From the NCBI RefSeq assembly GCF_900129215.1, contig NZ_FQUQ01000008.1, positions 1 to 64,000 of the forward strand: a stretch of DNA of 64,000 nucleotides. The letters are read 5' to 3'. The DNA is from Pedobacter caeni (lineage in GTDB: Bacteria > Bacteroidota > Bacteroidia > Sphingobacteriales > Sphingobacteriaceae). Shown in pieces: positions 54,024-61,974 of this stretch. How positions within the stretch are numbered: position 1 is the stretch's first letter; the number at the start of each line of letters is the position of its first letter. Under the pieces are notes generated by a model. It was not told the origin of the DNA. It saw nothing but the letters and a program-made list of their open reading frames with translations, and made no database searches. The position numbers were made by a program, and so were the translations under genes.

Positions 54024-54815
54024 ATGAACCGCCTGACAATACTCATTTCAATGCTCCTGCTGACTGGTAGCATGGGCACTCAAGCCCAGGATTTAAAGAA
54101 ATATGATAAAGGAAGCTTTATCAAAGGCAAGGACAGTATTTATTACCGCATCCTCTTCCCGGAGAATTTTGATGCCACAAAGAAATACCCGATCCTGTTC
54201 TTTCTACATGGAAGAGGAGAAAGCGGCAATGACAACCAGAAACAATTGACCCATGGGGCAAAACAATTCCTTAAAGACGATTTCCGCAAACAGTTCCCTG
54301 CGATTGTCGTTTTTCCACAATGTGCAGAAAGCAGCTATTGGGCCAATGTAGAAATCAGTACCGATCCACAGGGAAAGCGTTCATTTAATTTTCAGAAGAG
54401 AGGAAAACCCACCAAGGCAATGCATGCATTACTAGGCATGATTGACAATTTTATGGATAAACCTTTTGTAGATGAGAAACGGGTATACGTTGGGGGCTTA
54501 TCCATGGGTGCAATGGGAACCTATGAATTACTGAGACGTAAAAAGAAACTTTTTGCTGCAGCCTTTGCCATTTGCGGCGGCGACCATGTAGCCAATGTTC
54601 AGAAATATAAAGAAGTTCCCTTGTGGATCTTTCATGGAGAGAAAGACGATGTGGTGCCGGTAGTATTTTCTACCATCATTTCCGATCAGCTAAAGGTATT
54701 GGGAAAAACACCGAAGCTCACTTTGTATCCGAATGCCAACCACAACAGTTGGGACGCTGCATTTGCAGATCCCAAACTATTGCCCTGGTTATTTTCTAAT
54801 CAGAAACAGCGTTAA
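54024..54815 (+). CDS. Alpha/beta hydrolase, CE1-like esterase
   Basis: 263 residues. Signal peptide (about 1-21, ends TQAQ), a strand-rich core with PILFFLHGRGESGND, the nucleophile elbow GLSMGAMG, an Asp in GEKDDVVPV and the catalytic His in PNANHNSWDA. This is the layout of CE1/esterase-D-like enzymes and of peptidase-like S9 relatives. It is probably an esterase that deacylates glycan substituents. It follows the PUL but has its own promoter, so its membership is likely but not proven. Confidence 0.82.
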   Translation: MNRLTILISMLLLTGSMGTQAQDLKKYDKGSFIKGKDSIYYRILFPENFDATKKYPILFFLHGRGESGNDNQKQLTHGAKQFLKDDFRKQFPAIVVFPQCAESSYWANVEISTDPQGKRSFNFQKRGKPTKAMHALLGMIDNFMDKPFVDEKRVYVGGLSMGAMGTYELLRRKKKLFAAAFAICGGDHVANVQKYKEVPLWIFHGEKDDVVPVVFSTIISDQLKVLGKTPKLTLYPNANHNSWDAAFADPKLLPWLFSNQKQR

Positions 54816-55541
54816 CTATTCTGCCATATTGTGATAAACGGCCTGAACATCATCGTCCTCTTCCAGTTTATCAATTAATTTAAATACATCTACTGCCTGC
54901 TCTTCAGTGATTGGGGTGGTAGACTGAGAAATGCGTTCTAACTTTGCACTCTTCATTTCCACACCTGTATCTTCTAAAGCTTTTTGCATCTTTCCAAAGT
55001 CTTCAAAAGCAGTTTGAACCACTGCAATATCATTTCCTTCTTCATCTGCTTCCAGGTATAATTCTTCCAGACCGGCATCGATCAGTTCAAACTCCAGTTC
55101 TTCCAGATCTTTCTCTCCCGGTAAGAAACGGAAGATAGACTTACGGCTGAAAATGAAATCCAAAGATCCTGTCTTCCCTAAAGTACCACCTGTTTTATTG
55201 AAATAACTGCGCACATTGGCTACCGTTCTGTTCGTATTGTCTGTAGCTGTTTCGATCAGAATCGCCACACCATGTTGTGCGTACCCTTCGTAAACAAACT
55301 CCTCATAACCGTTTTCATCCTTGTTCGATGCCCTTTTTATCGCAGCATCAACCCTGTCCTTAGGCATATTTACTGCCTTCGCATTCTGGATTGCGGTACG
55401 TAAGCGGGAGTTCGTATCTGGCGAAGGACCACCATCTTTAACGGCCATTACAATCTCTTTACCTATCCTGGTAAATTGTACGGCCATTTTAGCCCAACGC
55501 TTAAATTTCCTTTCTTTTCTAAATTCAAATGCTCTTCCCAT
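54816..55541 (-). CDS. yebC: YebC/PmpR family translation factor
   Basis: 241 residues. MGRAFEFRKERKFKRWAKMAVQFTRIGKEI and GPSPDTNSRLRTAIQNAKAVNMPKDRVDAAIKR, then the GY.FVYEGYAQHGVAILIE core, all typical of YebC. Members bind the ribosome or act as regulators; recent work links YebC-type proteins to relief of proline-stalled ribosomes. Its stop codon (minus) directly abuts the esterase stop codon (plus), with no base between the genes. Confidence 0.94.
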   Translation of the reverse strand: MGRAFEFRKERKFKRWAKMAVQFTRIGKEIVMAVKDGGPSPDTNSRLRTAIQNAKAVNMPKDRVDAAIKRASNKDENGYEEFVYEGYAQHGVAILIETATDNTNRTVANVRSYFNKTGGTLGKTGSLDFIFSRKSIFRFLPGEKDLEELEFELIDAGLEELYLEADEEGNDIAVVQTAFEDFGKMQKALEDTGVEMKSAKLERISQSTTPITEEQAVDVFKLIDKLEEDDDVQAVYHNMAE

Positions 55542-55570
55542 TGTATATGCTATTTAAGGATTTCCCTTAT

Positions 55571-56521
55571 TTATGATTTATTCTGTAAGTTTTTCAACAT
55601 GTCTTCCGTCATTTTCGACAAGTCAAACTCCGGCTTCCATCCCCAGTCCTTCTGAGCAAAACTATCATCGATAGAACGTGGCCAGCTGTTTGCAATCGCC
55701 TGACGTGGATCATTATCCTTGTAAGTTAAGGTAAAATCCGGAATATGTTTCCTGATTTCTGCTGCCAAAACCTCCGGAGTAAAGCTCACCCCGCCAAAAT
55801 TATAACTCGAACGGATAGAAATTTTATCTGACGGCGCATCCATTAACTGAATGGTTCCACGGATCGCATCGTCCATATACATCATTGGCAATTCCGTTTC
55901 TGCATTTAAGAAAGAAGCATAACTTCCTTTAGTTAACGCATCATGGAAAATATGAATGGCGTAATCTGTTGTTCCTCCACCCGGAGCAGCTTTCCAGCTG
56001 ATCAATCCCGGATAACGGATGCTGCGCACATCCAAACCAAATTTCTGGTTATAATATTCGCACCAGCGCTCGCCGGCAAGTTTACTGATACCATATACGG
56101 TATTAGGGTCCATCACACAATATTGAGGCGTAGCATCTTTAGGTGAATTCGGTCCGAATACAGCGATAGAACTTGGCCAGTATACTTTAGCCGTTTTGTA
56201 AGTGATGGCAAGGTCTAAAATATTAAGCAAACCATTCATGTTCAGATCCCAGGCCAGTTTAGGATTCTGTTCTCCTGTGGCCGACAACAATGCCGCAAGT
56301 AAATAAACCTGTGTAGGTTTATATTTCTGAAAAATGTTGTTCAGAATGTCTTTTTCAAGCACATTCACAAACTCAAATGGTCCTGAGTTCTTGATGTCAT
56401 AATCAGGTCTGCGAATGTCACAGGCAACCACATTATTTTCACCGTAGCTCTTACGTAAGGCGGTTACGAGTTCAGTCCCGATCTGACCGTTAGAGCCCAA
56501 TACTAATATTTTCTCAATCAT
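55571..56521 (-). CDS. tdh: L-threonine 3-dehydrogenase (SDR type)
   Basis: 316 residues of an extended SDR. ILVLGSNGQIGTELV, ACDIRRPD, LLAALLSATGEQNPKLAWDLNMNG, WPSSIAVFGP (Ser), VYGISKLAGERWCEYY (Tyr/Lys) and RYPGLISWKAAPGGGTTDYA match the SDR family threonine dehydrogenases of Bacteroidota. It oxidises threonine to 2-amino-3-oxobutyrate with NAD+; Kbl (29891-31078) takes the product. TAACTTTG lies 18 bases before the start. Confidence 0.92.
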   Translation of the reverse strand: MIEKILVLGSNGQIGTELVTALRKSYGENNVVACDIRRPDYDIKNSGPFEFVNVLEKDILNNIFQKYKPTQVYLLAALLSATGEQNPKLAWDLNMNGLLNILDLAITYKTAKVYWPSSIAVFGPNSPKDATPQYCVMDPNTVYGISKLAGERWCEYYNQKFGLDVRSIRYPGLISWKAAPGGGTTDYAIHIFHDALTKGSYASFLNAETELPMMYMDDAIRGTIQLMDAPSDKISIRSSYNFGGVSFTPEVLAAEIRKHIPDFTLTYKDNDPRQAIANSWPRSIDDSFAQKDWGWKPEFDLSKMTEDMLKNLQNKS

Positions 56522-56539
56522 GAATTATTTGGATTTTGA

Positions 56540-56547
56540 CAAAGTTA
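56540..56547 (-). promoter_or_regulatory. -7 box of tdh
   Basis: TAACTTTG on the minus strand, 18 bases before the tdh ATG. Confidence 0.45.
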
Positions 56548-56813
56548 AAAAAACGTAACAAACCTATATAAAATGTTTATGATTTATAAGAACCTATCTG
56601 CTTTTTATCTGCGTATAAAGTAAATACACTCCTGCACAATTATTCAGAACCTCCTCTTCAAGCCCTGAAAGAATAACAGGAAAAATTGATTAAGTAACAA
56701 AAACATTATATATTTATAAATACTGTGTATTTATGACACTAACCGTTAATTTTTGCTTATTATTACAAAACAAAACACACTTTAACCACATATAAACACC
56801 TAAACCGCCTAAT

Positions 56814-57473
56814 ATGGACAGAAGAGAAGCAGTGAAGAGTGTTGCCTTTTTAATGGGGGCCGCATTATCTGCAACTACGATCGGAGTATTTTTAGAGAGT
56901 TGCAATTCACCATCCACATCAACTGCCGGTAGTTTATTTTCCGCAGATCAGGAAAAACTAATTACCGAAGTAGCAGACATCATTATCCCCACCACAAGTA
57001 CACCAGGGGCTAAAGAAGCTGGAGTAGGACCATTCATCGCCATGATGGTCAAAGATTGCTACCCTTCAGATGCTCAAAAAGCATTCACCAAGGGTCTGGA
57101 AGATCTTGAAAAACAATCCAAAGACACCTTTAAAAAATCATTCCTTGAAATTTCTGTAGCACAGCGTCAGGAGCTTTTAAACAAAGTTCGCGAAGCGACC
57201 ATTGCAGCAAATAAAGTGGAAAAAGATGCTTTAGAAAAACAAAAAGAAAACGTTATTGAGAAAAAGTCTGAAAAAGAAGCTCCAGGAAATGCAATGACCC
57301 CTAAGGACAAGCCAAAAACAACTCCTCAGTTCTTTGCAATCATCAGGGATTTAACCTTACTGGGTTATTTCACTTCAGAGATCGGTGCTACCAAGGCCCT
57401 GGCCTATGTAGAAATCCCTGGCCGTTACGACGGTTGTGTGGACTTAAAACCGGGTCAAAAAGTTTGGGCATAA
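56814..57473 (+). CDS. Gluconate 2-dehydrogenase subunit 3-type small subunit
   Basis: 219 residues. The start has a Tat-like RRE.VKSVAF motif and a hydrophobic segment ending in a lipobox-like LESC (Cys30). The body holds LFSADQEKLITEVADIIIPTTSTPGAKEAGV and a C-terminal GYFTSEIGATKALAYVEIPGRYDGC, the Gluconate_2-dh3 signature. A Lys/Glu-rich stretch (about 140-165) separates the two. Such small subunits carry the Tat signal for the flavoprotein, which is encoded 20 bases downstream and lacks one. It heads the oxidative sugar cluster. Confidence 0.88.
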   Translation: MDRREAVKSVAFLMGAALSATTIGVFLESCNSPSTSTAGSLFSADQEKLITEVADIIIPTTSTPGAKEAGVGPFIAMMVKDCYPSDAQKAFTKGLEDLEKQSKDTFKKSFLEISVAQRQELLNKVREATIAANKVEKDALEKQKENVIEKKSEKEAPGNAMTPKDKPKTTPQFFAIIRDLTLLGYFTSEIGATKALAYVEIPGRYDGCVDLKPGQKVWA

Positions 57474-57493
57474 ATCTTTTATAAATTTAGACA

Positions 57494-59197
57494 ATGAGCA
57501 ATTTAAATACAAAGGCAACGGCGCAGAATACTTATGATGCGATTGTTGTAGGATCAGGAATCAGTGGCGGCTGGGCTGCAAAAGAATTGACAGAAAAAGG
57601 GTTAAAAGTTTTACTTCTGGAAAGAGGAAGAAACGTTGAACACATAAAAGACTATACCACGGCAATGAAAAAGCCATGGGAATTTGAACACCGCGGAAAG
57701 TTAACAGAAGCACAAAAAGAGTCGCATCCGGTTCAGATCAGAGATTATCCTTATCAGGAATACAATGAAAGCTTTTGGGTAAATGACCACGACTGTCCTT
57801 ATACAGAGGTGAAGCGTTTTGACTGGTACCGTGGTTTCCATGTAGGTGGAAAATCACTGATGTGGGGCCGTCAGAGTTACCGCTTAAGTGACCTGAATTT
57901 CGAAGACAATGCAAAAGACGGGCACGGTACTGACTGGCCGATCAGATATAAAGACATTGCCCCATGGTATGATTATGTAGAGAAATTTGCAGGAATCAGC
58001 GGACAGGCAGAAAACTATCCTCACTTCCCTGACGGGCAGTTCCTTCCTCCAATGGAAATGAACTGTGTGGAAAAAGATGTGAAGAAAAGAATTGAAGACA
58101 AATGGAAAAAATCCAGGATCATGACCATTGGCCGTACCGCCAATTTAACAGTGGAACATGGCGGAAGAGGTAAATGCCAATACCGTAACCTGTGCAGCAG
58201 AGGATGTCCTTTCGGGGCCTATTTCAGTACCCAGTCTTCCACCCTGCCCGCAGCAGTGGCGACAGGCAATTTAACCCTTCGTCCTTTCTCCCTGGTAAAT
58301 ACCATCATCTACGATAAAGAAACACAAAAAGCAAAAGGAGTAGTCGTAATTGATTCTGAAACTAAGGAGACGATCGAGTACTATGCAAAAATTGTATTCG
58401 TTAACGGATCAACTTTAGGCTCTACTTTCTTATTGTTAAACTCTACTTCAGACATTTTCCCTAACGGATTAGGTAATGGAAGCGGTGAATTGGGACATAA
58501 CCTGATGGACCACCATTTCCGTTGCGGGGCTTCAGGAAGAGCAGAGGGCTTTGATGATAAATACACCTTCGGAAGAAGAGCAAACGGAATTTACATTCCG
58601 AGATACAGAAATATTGGCAATGACAAACGTGATTATGTAAGGGGCTTTGGATACCAGGGCGGTGCAGGTCGCGGAAACTGGCATGCTGATGTTGCTGAAC
58701 TTGCTTTTGGTGGTGATTTCAAAGACCAGATGACTGTTCCAGGTTCATGGAACATGGGATTAGGTGGTTTTGGAGAATCTCTTCCATACCATGAAAACCG
58801 CGTGTACATCGATAAAAGCAAAAAAGACAAATGGGGACAACCTGTTTTGGCCATTGATTGTGAATTCAAAGACAACGAGCAAAAAATGCGCGTAGACATG
58901 ATGAACGATGCGGCTGAAATGCTGGAAGCTGCAGGCATCAAGGATGTAAAAACCTATGATAATGGCTCTACTCCGGGAATGGCCATCCATGAAATGGGTA
59001 CTGCCCGTATGGGACTTGACCCTAAAACTTCTGTTTTAAACAAATGGAATCAGATGCATGAAGTGAAAAATGTGTTTGTAACGGATGGTTCATGTATGCC
59101 TTCTGCAGCTTGTCAGAATCCATCATTAACCTATATGGCACTGACCGCAAGGGCATGTGATTTTGCAGTTAATGAACTTAAAAAAGGAAACCTTTAA
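57494..59197 (+). CDS. GMC oxidoreductase, sugar/glucoside dehydrogenase type
   Basis: 567 residues. FAD motif VVGSGISGGWAAKEL (about 18-32), LLERGR, then VGGKSLMWGRQSYR, a Cys triad at 228, 234 and 238 (KCQYRNLCSRGCPFGAYF), VFVNGSTLGSTFLLLNS and the C-terminal active-site block IHEMGTARMG and SACQNPSLTYMALTARA. The C-x5-C-x3-C triad resembles the [3Fe-4S] site of FAD-glucose dehydrogenases. No signal peptide, so export through the small subunit is likely. Expected to oxidise a sugar hydroxyl (probably C3) in the periplasm. Confidence 0.9.
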   Translation: MSNLNTKATAQNTYDAIVVGSGISGGWAAKELTEKGLKVLLLERGRNVEHIKDYTTAMKKPWEFEHRGKLTEAQKESHPVQIRDYPYQEYNESFWVNDHDCPYTEVKRFDWYRGFHVGGKSLMWGRQSYRLSDLNFEDNAKDGHGTDWPIRYKDIAPWYDYVEKFAGISGQAENYPHFPDGQFLPPMEMNCVEKDVKKRIEDKWKKSRIMTIGRTANLTVEHGGRGKCQYRNLCSRGCPFGAYFSTQSSTLPAAVATGNLTLRPFSLVNTIIYDKETQKAKGVVVIDSETKETIEYYAKIVFVNGSTLGSTFLLLNSTSDIFPNGLGNGSGELGHNLMDHHFRCGASGRAEGFDDKYTFGRRANGIYIPRYRNIGNDKRDYVRGFGYQGGAGRGNWHADVAELAFGGDFKDQMTVPGSWNMGLGGFGESLPYHENRVYIDKSKKDKWGQPVLAIDCEFKDNEQKMRVDMMNDAAEMLEAAGIKDVKTYDNGSTPGMAIHEMGTARMGLDPKTSVLNKWNQMHEVKNVFVTDGSCMPSAACQNPSLTYMALTARACDFAVNELKKGNL

Positions 59198-59201
59198 AAT
59201 T

Positions 59202-59240
59202 AAACCTGCATGCTTGTAAAACTGGCATGCAGGTTTTATA
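59202..59240 (+). terminator. Terminator after GMC gene
   Basis: AAACCTGCATGC / GCATGCAGGTTT (59202-59213 with 59225-59236), 11-base loop, followed by TA-rich bases. It separates the dehydrogenase pair from the next operon. Confidence 0.8.
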
Positions 59241-59300
59241 TTTAAGCCCTGCTAAGTCGGTTTAGATATCATTAAAAACAACAAATAATAAATTATTCTG

Positions 59301-60461
59301 ATGAACAACAGAAAGATGAGAATGGGCATGATCGGTGGAGGTAAAGACGCATTTATCGGCGCCGTTCACCGCATTGCAGCAAATATAGATGGTCAGGTTG
59401 AGTTTTGCTGCGGAGCTTTAAGCGTAAACCCTGAAGTAGGCAGACAATCCGGAAAAGAATTATTCCTTGATGACGATCGGATCTATGAGAATTATCAGGA
59501 GATGATTGAAAAGGAAAGTCAGCTGCCCGCAGATAAACGCATAGATTTTGTGACGATTGTGACCCCTAATTTCGCTCACTTTGCTCCCGCAATGATGGCA
59601 CTTGACCACGGCTTTAATGTCGTTATTGAGAAACCCATTGCCTTATCCCTGGAAGAAGCAAAACAATTACAACAAAAAGTTAAAGAAACAGGACTTGTCC
59701 TTTGTCTTACCCATACCTATTCCGGTTACCCGATGGTGAAACAAGCCAGAGAAATGGTGAAGGAAGGAAAGTTTGGTGCCATTAGAAAAATAATGGTGGA
59801 ATATCCTCAGGGATGGCTGAGTACGCTGACTGAAAAAGAAGGCAACTCCGGTGCTGCATGGCGCACAGACCCAAAGAAAAGCGGGAAGAGCGGCTGTATG
59901 GGCGATATCGGTACACATGCTGCTCAACTGGCAGAATACATCTCTGGCCTGAAAATTACCAAGCTTTGTGCAGATTTAAATATCGTAGTCCCAGGTCGTG
60001 GTTTAGACGACGACGGGAACGTATTGTTAAAATTTGACAATGGCGCAAACGGTGTCCTGATTGCTTCTCAGATTGCTGCAGGAGAAGAAAATGCACTGAA
60101 AATAAAAATCTATGGGGAAAAAGGCGGCCTGGAATGGCACCAGATGGAACCCAATACCTTAATCGTAAAATGGTTGGATCAGCCTGCACAAATCTACCGT
60201 GCCGGACAACCTTACCTTTCTGATATCGCCAAACACAATACCCGTGTTCCGGGCGGACATCCGGAAGGCTACCTGGAAGCTTTTGCAAATATTTACAGAA
60301 ACTTCGCGTTAACAATAGGAGCAATCAGCAAAGGAGAAGAACCAACAGCAGCAATGCTCGACTTCCCTAAAGTAGAAGATGGCGTAAGAGGAATGGCATT
60401 TATTGAAAATGTAGTCGCTTCTTCAGCCTCTGATCAAAAGTGGTTTGATTTTAACATATAA
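59301..60461 (+). CDS. Gfo/Idh/MocA family oxidoreductase
   Basis: 386 residues. Rossmann start MGMIGGGKDAFIGAVHR, then the VTIVTPNFAHFAPAM strand and EKPIALSLEEA (catalytic Lys-Pro). The C-terminal sheet has GCMGDIGTHAAQLAEYISG (Asp and His). No Tat or Sec signal, so it is cytosolic. Likely substrate: a 3-keto sugar or an inositol-type sugar derivative. Two bases of context apart: the next gene follows after 5 bases, so they share a transcript. Confidence 0.9.
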   Translation: MNNRKMRMGMIGGGKDAFIGAVHRIAANIDGQVEFCCGALSVNPEVGRQSGKELFLDDDRIYENYQEMIEKESQLPADKRIDFVTIVTPNFAHFAPAMMALDHGFNVVIEKPIALSLEEAKQLQQKVKETGLVLCLTHTYSGYPMVKQAREMVKEGKFGAIRKIMVEYPQGWLSTLTEKEGNSGAAWRTDPKKSGKSGCMGDIGTHAAQLAEYISGLKITKLCADLNIVVPGRGLDDDGNVLLKFDNGANGVLIASQIAAGEENALKIKIYGEKGGLEWHQMEPNTLIVKWLDQPAQIYRAGQPYLSDIAKHNTRVPGGHPEGYLEAFANIYRNFALTIGAISKGEEPTAAMLDFPKVEDGVRGMAFIENVVASSASDQKWFDFNI

Positions 60462-60466
60462 ACATC

Positions 60467-61519
60467 ATGACAACAATTAAAGGACCCGGAGTATTTCTTG
60501 CCCAGTTTATTGGAGATGACGCCCCTTTCAATTCCCTGGATGCCATTTGTGAATGGGCAGCTGGATTAGGCTTTAAAGGGATTCAGATGCCTACGCTTGA
60601 CTCCCGTTTTATCGACCTTCAAAAGGCTGCAGAGAGCAAAACCTATGCAGATGAATTAAAAGGTAAAGTACAGGCGCATGGATTGGAGATTACAGAGCTT
60701 TCCACTCACCTTCAGGGACAACTAGTCGCAGTGAACCCTGCTTATGACCTTGCTTTTGATGCCTTTGCACCAGATCAATATAAGAATAACCCTGCTGAAC
60801 GCACCAAATGGGCGGTTCAGCAATTAAAATACGCAGCGAAAGCATCACAAAACCTGGGATTAAATGCCCATGCTACTTTTAGCGGTTCCCTGCTTTGGCA
60901 CATGTTCCACCCATGGCCACAACGCCCTGAAGGTCTGGTAGATGCTGCATTTACAGAGCTAGCCAAAAGATGGACCCCTATTCTGAATGAATTTGACAAT
61001 TGCGGTGTGGATGTATGTTACGAAATTCACCCTGGTGAAGACCTTTTCGATGGCATCACTTATGAGATGTTCCTGGAAAAAGTAAACAACCATCCCCGCG
61101 CATGCCTGTTATACGATCCTTCTCACTTTGTATTACAACAACTGGATTATATCCAGTACATTGATTTCTATCACGAGCGCATCAAAGCTTTCCATGTAAA
61201 AGATTCTGAGTTTAACCCTACCGGAAAACAAGGTACTTTTGGTGGATACCAAAGCTGGGCAAACCGTGCCGGAAGGTACCGTTCACCGGGTGATGGTCAG
61301 GTAGATTTCAAAACTATTTTCAGTAAACTGGCACAGTACGATTATCAGGGCTGGGCCGTAATGGAATGGGAATGCCCGATCAAAGATGCACAGGTTGGTG
61401 CAAAAGAAGGCGCTGAGCTGATCAGCAAACACATCATTAAAGTAACCGAAAGGGCATTTGATGATTTTGCTGCTTCCGGTGGAGACGACAATTTCAACAA
61501 TAAAATTTTAGGTCTATAA
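60467..61519 (+). CDS. Xylose isomerase-like TIM barrel (sugar isomerase/epimerase)
   Basis: 350 residues. AP_endonuc_2-type TIM barrel: AAGLGFKGIQMPT, a strand with ITELSTHLQGQLVAV, HATFSGSLLW, CYEIHPGEDLFDG (metal-binding Glu), LYDPSHFV (Asp/His), HVKDSEF (His/Asp) and VMEWECP (Glu). The metal ligands of this family are all in place. It isomerises or epimerises a sugar or acts as a dehydratase on a keto sugar. No signal peptide. It follows the Gfo/Idh/MocA gene by 5 bases. Confidence 0.9.
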   Translation: MTTIKGPGVFLAQFIGDDAPFNSLDAICEWAAGLGFKGIQMPTLDSRFIDLQKAAESKTYADELKGKVQAHGLEITELSTHLQGQLVAVNPAYDLAFDAFAPDQYKNNPAERTKWAVQQLKYAAKASQNLGLNAHATFSGSLLWHMFHPWPQRPEGLVDAAFTELAKRWTPILNEFDNCGVDVCYEIHPGEDLFDGITYEMFLEKVNNHPRACLLYDPSHFVLQQLDYIQYIDFYHERIKAFHVKDSEFNPTGKQGTFGGYQSWANRAGRYRSPGDGQVDFKTIFSKLAQYDYQGWAVMEWECPIKDAQVGAKEGAELISKHIIKVTERAFDDFAASGGDDNFNNKILGL

Positions 61520-61535
61520 ATTAATACAACACAAA

Positions 61536-61925
61536 ATGAAACACACACTTTTTATCCTAGCCTGCTTTATTCTTGCTTTAGCTTCTTGCGGAAGCCCGGA
61601 ATCAAACGGAACAAACACCGCCTCAACTACAGAAACTACACCTGCAACCAGCAGCGCTTCTACAGAAAAACACCCTGGAGAAAGACTGATTGCTACAGCA
61701 GATTGTATTGGCTGTCACAATAAAGTAACCAAAGTAATTGGCCCGACTTACGAAGAGATTGCGGCTAAATACAGCCTGAATGACGAAACCATCGAATTAT
61801 TGGCAGGAAAGATCATTTCTGGTGGTAAAGGTGTTTGGGGAGAAGTTCCAATGACTCCGCATGCCAGCCTTTCTAAAGACGATGCCAAAGAAATGGTAAG
61901 GTACATCCTATCATTGAAAAAGTAA
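61536..61925 (+). CDS. Lipoprotein c-type cytochrome
   Basis: 129 residues. Signal peptide with lipobox ALASC (Cys18), a Thr/Ser/Ala-rich linker (about 25-45), then a class I cytochrome c with Cys57-Cys60-His61 (DCIGCH) and a probable axial Met106 (VPMTPH). It is anchored to a membrane and faces the periplasm. It is a likely electron acceptor for the GMC dehydrogenase, as in cytochrome-linked glucoside dehydrogenases. 16 bases after the isomerase gene. Confidence 0.92.
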   Translation: MKHTLFILACFILALASCGSPESNGTNTASTTETTPATSSASTEKHPGERLIATADCIGCHNKVTKVIGPTYEEIAAKYSLNDETIELLAGKIISGGKGVWGEVPMTPHASLSKDDAKEMVRYILSLKK

Positions 61926-61930
61926 TACTG

Positions 61931-61970
61931 AACCACAGAACCAACCCATAAACCACAGAACCAACCTATA
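61931..61970 (+). repeat. Two 20-bp tandem copies before a start codon
   Basis: Two adjacent 20-bp copies (61931-61950 and 61951-61970) differ by one base. They end four bases before the ATG at 61975, in the space where ribosomes bind. Confidence 0.85.
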
Positions 61971-61974
61971 AACC

